Shown: positions 61,828 to 64,000 of the stretch, piece after piece
Layout: each line of letters begins with the position of its first letter
How positions within the stretch are numbered: position 1 is the stretch's first letter
Assembly: GCF_005405185.1 (NCBI RefSeq)
Contig: NZ_BJDO01000001.1
Span: 76,279-140,278, forward strand
Reading direction: 5' to 3'
Source of the DNA: Secundilactobacillus hailunensis
GTDB taxonomy: Bacteria; Bacillota; Bacilli; Lactobacillales; Lactobacillaceae
Length of the DNA: 64,000 nucleotides
Position numbers and translations under genes: made by a program
Notes under the pieces: model-generated
Seen by the model: only the letters and a program-made list of their open reading frames with translations
Databases searched by the model: none
What the model was told of the DNA's origin: nothing

Positions 61828-61835
61828 CCCTCCAC

Positions 61836-61860
61836 GGAATAATATTCTGAATATTATTCC
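61836..61860. promoter_or_regulatory. Palindromic operator upstream of the T-box promoter
   Basis: Perfect 11-bp arms GGAATAATATT and AATATTATTCC around 3 nt, ending 8 nt upstream of the -35. It has no T-run. The position suits a transcriptional activator site. Regulator unknown. Confidence 0.55.
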
Positions 61861-61935
61861 CAACAGTTAATATCCTACCACTTCTTATGAAAATGGTATA
61901 CGTGTTTGCTTACTTTTTATCAGAAAATTTCATTT

Positions 61936-63348
61936 TTATCTGCGATACCACTGGTAAAGTGAGCGTGCCGCTTGGATTGGTAAGTAGCGAACCTCAACTT
62001 TCTGGACAGAATCACCATGCCGTAATTCAAGCTGTAAATGTGCGAGCTGGGCGCGTTTCATCCAGACTGATTGTTTCAGCATCATGGCCTGAATGTGGTG
62101 CCTAGGGATCAGGTAAGTCGACCGTTTAAAGAAATGACCATCCCGAGTACTCATCAGCTGCGGACTTAAAATTGCCACACCCATATTCTGACCAGAATAG
62201 GCCCCTAATCCCACCGCTATTGGTAATACGACTAGTGAAAGCCAGCCCCACGGCCGAAAAACGATTCCTAAAATCAGGACTGGCACAATGGCAATCATAA
62301 CAGCATTGCGAATTAATAACCATTTTGCCCATGGACTGATTCGGGTATACGTTGGCAATGCTTGCGGTAACCACGGGATAAAAGTATGTGTCTGGTCATA
62401 ATGTTGCTGCTTGACCACCGGCATCATAACCAGGTTATTTTGATCCTCATTATCGGCAGCTGATGATGCTAGTATCACCTGAACTGACACCAATTTTAGC
62501 CATTGTCTGAGAATGGTTTGCGAAATGACCACTGCTTGAATTCGATCCAACGAAGCCACAATCGTATTTCGCTGAAAAAAGCCCTTTTCAGTCAACAGCC
62601 GCTGATCGCGTTTTACCAGTTGAAAATGATAATAGCGCTGAATAATAATGAGATAGCTGATCAGTATTCCGAGGATTAAGACCCCAATTACAGCACCCAC
62701 GATGAGTAAAACACTGATATGTGCTGTGCGACTAAATACCGCATTCAGCCATTTTTGCGGTAGCACATCATCTAGTTTATCGTATAGCCACCCTAAAGCG
62801 ACCAGTATTGGCATAATGCCCATAGACGTAATTGCGTAAGCGTTCAAATCTGACCAGCTGATGCGGTAAACGGTACTGGGCTTCATCTCGTTTGCAGTTG
62901 CTGTAAAGGTTTGGGAATCACCATTAACTATCGCCTGCAACTGATCGACCACGTCTTTAGCAACCATGGGTAACTGCCCTTCCGCTTTAGCGTGAGACTG
63001 ACCGGCCGTTTCGATGCTTACCGCAAAGACGTGAAATGGTTTCATGTAAAACCACTGTTTCAACTGTAAGGTTTGAATCCGGTTATAGGGAATATGAACC
63101 TGCTGGCGGAAAATAACACCCGAATGAATGGTGATTGCCTGATTCCCCAATTCATACGTTAAGCACCAATATTTTAGAATTGCTAACAGGACTGCTAGCG
63201 ACACTACGATCCCTAAAATCGTGAAATACTGCCACTGTTTTAAGACTTTAAATAGCCCAAATACGATCAGAATTGAAAAAACCACGTTGACGAGATTCTT
63301 CCATATCATTGGCAATATTGCCAGCGGATGTAAGTGTTTAGCGGTCAT
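61936..63348 (-). CDS. Membrane protein with three bacterial PH domains (YdbT-like)
   Basis: 470 residues. It has paired membrane helices (NLVNVVFSILIVFGLF, then ILGIVVSLAVLLAIL) before the first bPH domain (TYELGNQAITIHSGVIFRQQVHIPYNRIQTLQLKQ). A second pair and a second bPH domain follow (LVKRDQRLLTEKGFFQRNTIVASLDRIQAV), then a third pair and third domain (GHFFKRSTYLIPRHHIQAM). This repeated layout is the YdbT family, paired with YdbS in Bacillus, where the two affect resistance to antimicrobial compounds. The exact role is unknown. Confidence 0.88.
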   Translation of the reverse strand: MTAKHLHPLAILPMIWKNLVNVVFSILIVFGLFKVLKQWQYFTILGIVVSLAVLLAILKYWCLTYELGNQAITIHSGVIFRQQVHIPYNRIQTLQLKQWFYMKPFHVFAVSIETAGQSHAKAEGQLPMVAKDVVDQLQAIVNGDSQTFTATANEMKPSTVYRISWSDLNAYAITSMGIMPILVALGWLYDKLDDVLPQKWLNAVFSRTAHISVLLIVGAVIGVLILGILISYLIIIQRYYHFQLVKRDQRLLTEKGFFQRNTIVASLDRIQAVVISQTILRQWLKLVSVQVILASSAADNEDQNNLVMMPVVKQQHYDQTHTFIPWLPQALPTYTRISPWAKWLLIRNAVMIAIVPVLILGIVFRPWGWLSLVVLPIAVGLGAYSGQNMGVAILSPQLMSTRDGHFFKRSTYLIPRHHIQAMMLKQSVWMKRAQLAHLQLELRHGDSVQKVEVRYLPIQAARSLYQWYRR

Positions 63349-63811
63349 CCGGTGTCGCCTCCAGTGCTAAACCCATGATCTGCTGCTTTAACTGTTGAGC
63401 AGTTTCCGGCAATACCGATTCAATTTTATGCGTCGTTGCAGCCGTTTCAATACTGACAGTCTGCAGTTTCTGCCACTGAAGAATCGGGCCAGCTTCCAGC
63501 GTGACATTTTGAATCCGGTTGATGGGAATTGCCGTTTGCTGGTGAAAGAAGAACCCTGATTCGATCTCCACGTCACGTTCTGAGATCCGGTAGCGCCAAA
63601 ATCGGTAGCGATAAGGAATCAATGCCAGCTCGATGACAACCTCTGCAATGGTTAAGCCCGCACTGATTAGCCAAAATAAACGTGACCATTGCCAAATGAC
63701 GGTGGCCGTTAATAGACCTCCCGTAATCAATAATCCGACTAAAAATGAACATCCCGCACTAATTCGCCACACCGTTTTAATTTTTGCTGGTAACGCTTGT
63801 CCACTTGCCAT
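63338..63811 (-). CDS. Membrane PH-domain protein (YdbS-like)
   Basis: 157 residues: two membrane helices (residues about 15-60), then one bPH domain (WRYRISERDVEIESGFFFHQQTAIPINRIQNVTLEAGPI). ATG 63811 has GGAGG 6 nt upstream. It overlaps the YdbT-like gene by 11 nt, so the pair is co-translated and probably forms a complex. Confidence 0.88.
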   Translation of the reverse strand: MASGQALPAKIKTVWRISAGCSFLVGLLITGGLLTATVIWQWSRLFWLISAGLTIAEVVIELALIPYRYRFWRYRISERDVEIESGFFFHQQTAIPINRIQNVTLEAGPILQWQKLQTVSIETAATTHKIESVLPETAQQLKQQIMGLALEATPDDR

Positions 63812-63915
63812 GATTGCCTCCATTTGGTTAACCCGTTGCTTTTACTAGTATTAGAATAACCGATTACTTGAAAATTAGCTACGATGGTGACATGAAAAAA
63901 GGGTGCTACGATATT

Positions 63916-63952
63916 TGGAGTTGATAGGCAGTTTGCCTTTCAACTCCTTTTT
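63916..63952 (+). terminator. Hairpin with T-run near the right edge
   Basis: GGAGTTGA and TCAACTCC arms with an inner AGGCA/TGCCT, followed by TTTTTCT on the plus strand. No plus-strand gene precedes it here, so it could be an attenuator for a gene beyond the window. Confidence 0.55.
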
Positions 63953-64000
63953 CTATACCATTATTATATTTGAACACGCAAATAGGACACTACACTATTT

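Noticed and set aside
61836..61860. Terminator for the YdbT-like gene
   Set aside because: The arms are AT-rich, there is no T-run, and it lies tight against the -35 of the T-box promoter, so an operator is more likely.
1..64000. CRISPR array, rRNA operon, prophage or plasmid genes
   Set aside because: No regularly spaced repeats, rRNA sequence, integrase, capsid or replication genes were found; the only phage-like item is the single AP2 protein.

Overview
The window is chromosomal core DNA of a lactic acid bacterium of the family Lactobacillaceae. The evidence is the gene order: ffh-ylxM-ftsY-smc-rnc-acpP-plsX-recG, fakA-asp23 beside rpmB, thiN-rpe-rsgA-pknB-prpC-rsmB-fmt-priA-coaBC-rpoZ-gmk, recN-argR-tlyA-ispA-xseBA-folD-nusB, efp, rplU-prp-rpmA, a fabZ1-fabT-fabH-acpP-fabK-fabD-fabG-fabF-accB-fabZ-accC-accD-accA cluster using FabK as enoyl reductase, and glnA-glnR-miaA. 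Low-GC Gram-positive ribosome binding sites, FabT and GlnR boxes and a T-box agree with this. The genus cannot be fixed from the sequence alone. Nearly all genes are on the minus strand.

Layout. 1-10955: protein targeting, chromosome condensation, RNase III, phospholipid initiation and RecG. 10956-13449: an AT-rich 2.5 kb segment with a decayed XRE regulator and a frameshifted secreted protein, lying between recG and fakA, which are close neighbours in related genomes. 13450-15535: fatty acid kinase and an Asp23 protein. 15744-15929: ribosomal protein L28 on the plus strand. 16095-28054: a long housekeeping run (thiamine, Rpe, ribosome GTPase, PASTA kinase and phosphatase, RsmB, Fmt, PriA, CoaBC, omega, Gmk), cut by internal terminators. 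28219-36813: small orphan gene, RecN, ArgR, isoprenoid and exonuclease VII genes, FolD, NusB, a second Asp23, EF-P. 36899-38993: aminopeptidase and the L21-Prp-L27 operon with its leader. 39162-49205: the complete type II fatty acid synthesis and acetyl-CoA carboxylase operon. 49453-54519: biotin ligase, YbjQ, an AP2-domain protein, tRNA-Arg, a small membrane protein and an unrecognised three-gene operon. 54912-57965: nitrogen control (GlnA, GlnR), MiaA and a DUF3042 protein. 58173-61433: an amino-acid ABC transporter behind a T-box leader. 61936-63811: a pair of membrane PH-domain proteins.

How it works together. Three FabT-type inverted repeats sit at the fabZ1, fabT and birA promoters, so fatty acid synthesis, its repressor and the ligase that biotinylates AccB look co-regulated. 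The first gene of that operon, fabZ1, lacks the usual catalytic histidine. PlsX and the first ACP link these products to phospholipid synthesis, and FakA feeds in exogenous fatty acids. The ABC transporter leader has a UGC specifier and a UGGA T-box, both pointing to tRNA-Cys, so the transporter is more likely for cystine/cysteine than glutamine. A tandem repeat with a roughly 100-nt hairpin separates its ATPase from its binding-protein gene.

The least explained parts are the 52205-54519 operon, the 10956-13449 island, the histidine-less FabZ1 and the repeat at 59102-59360.
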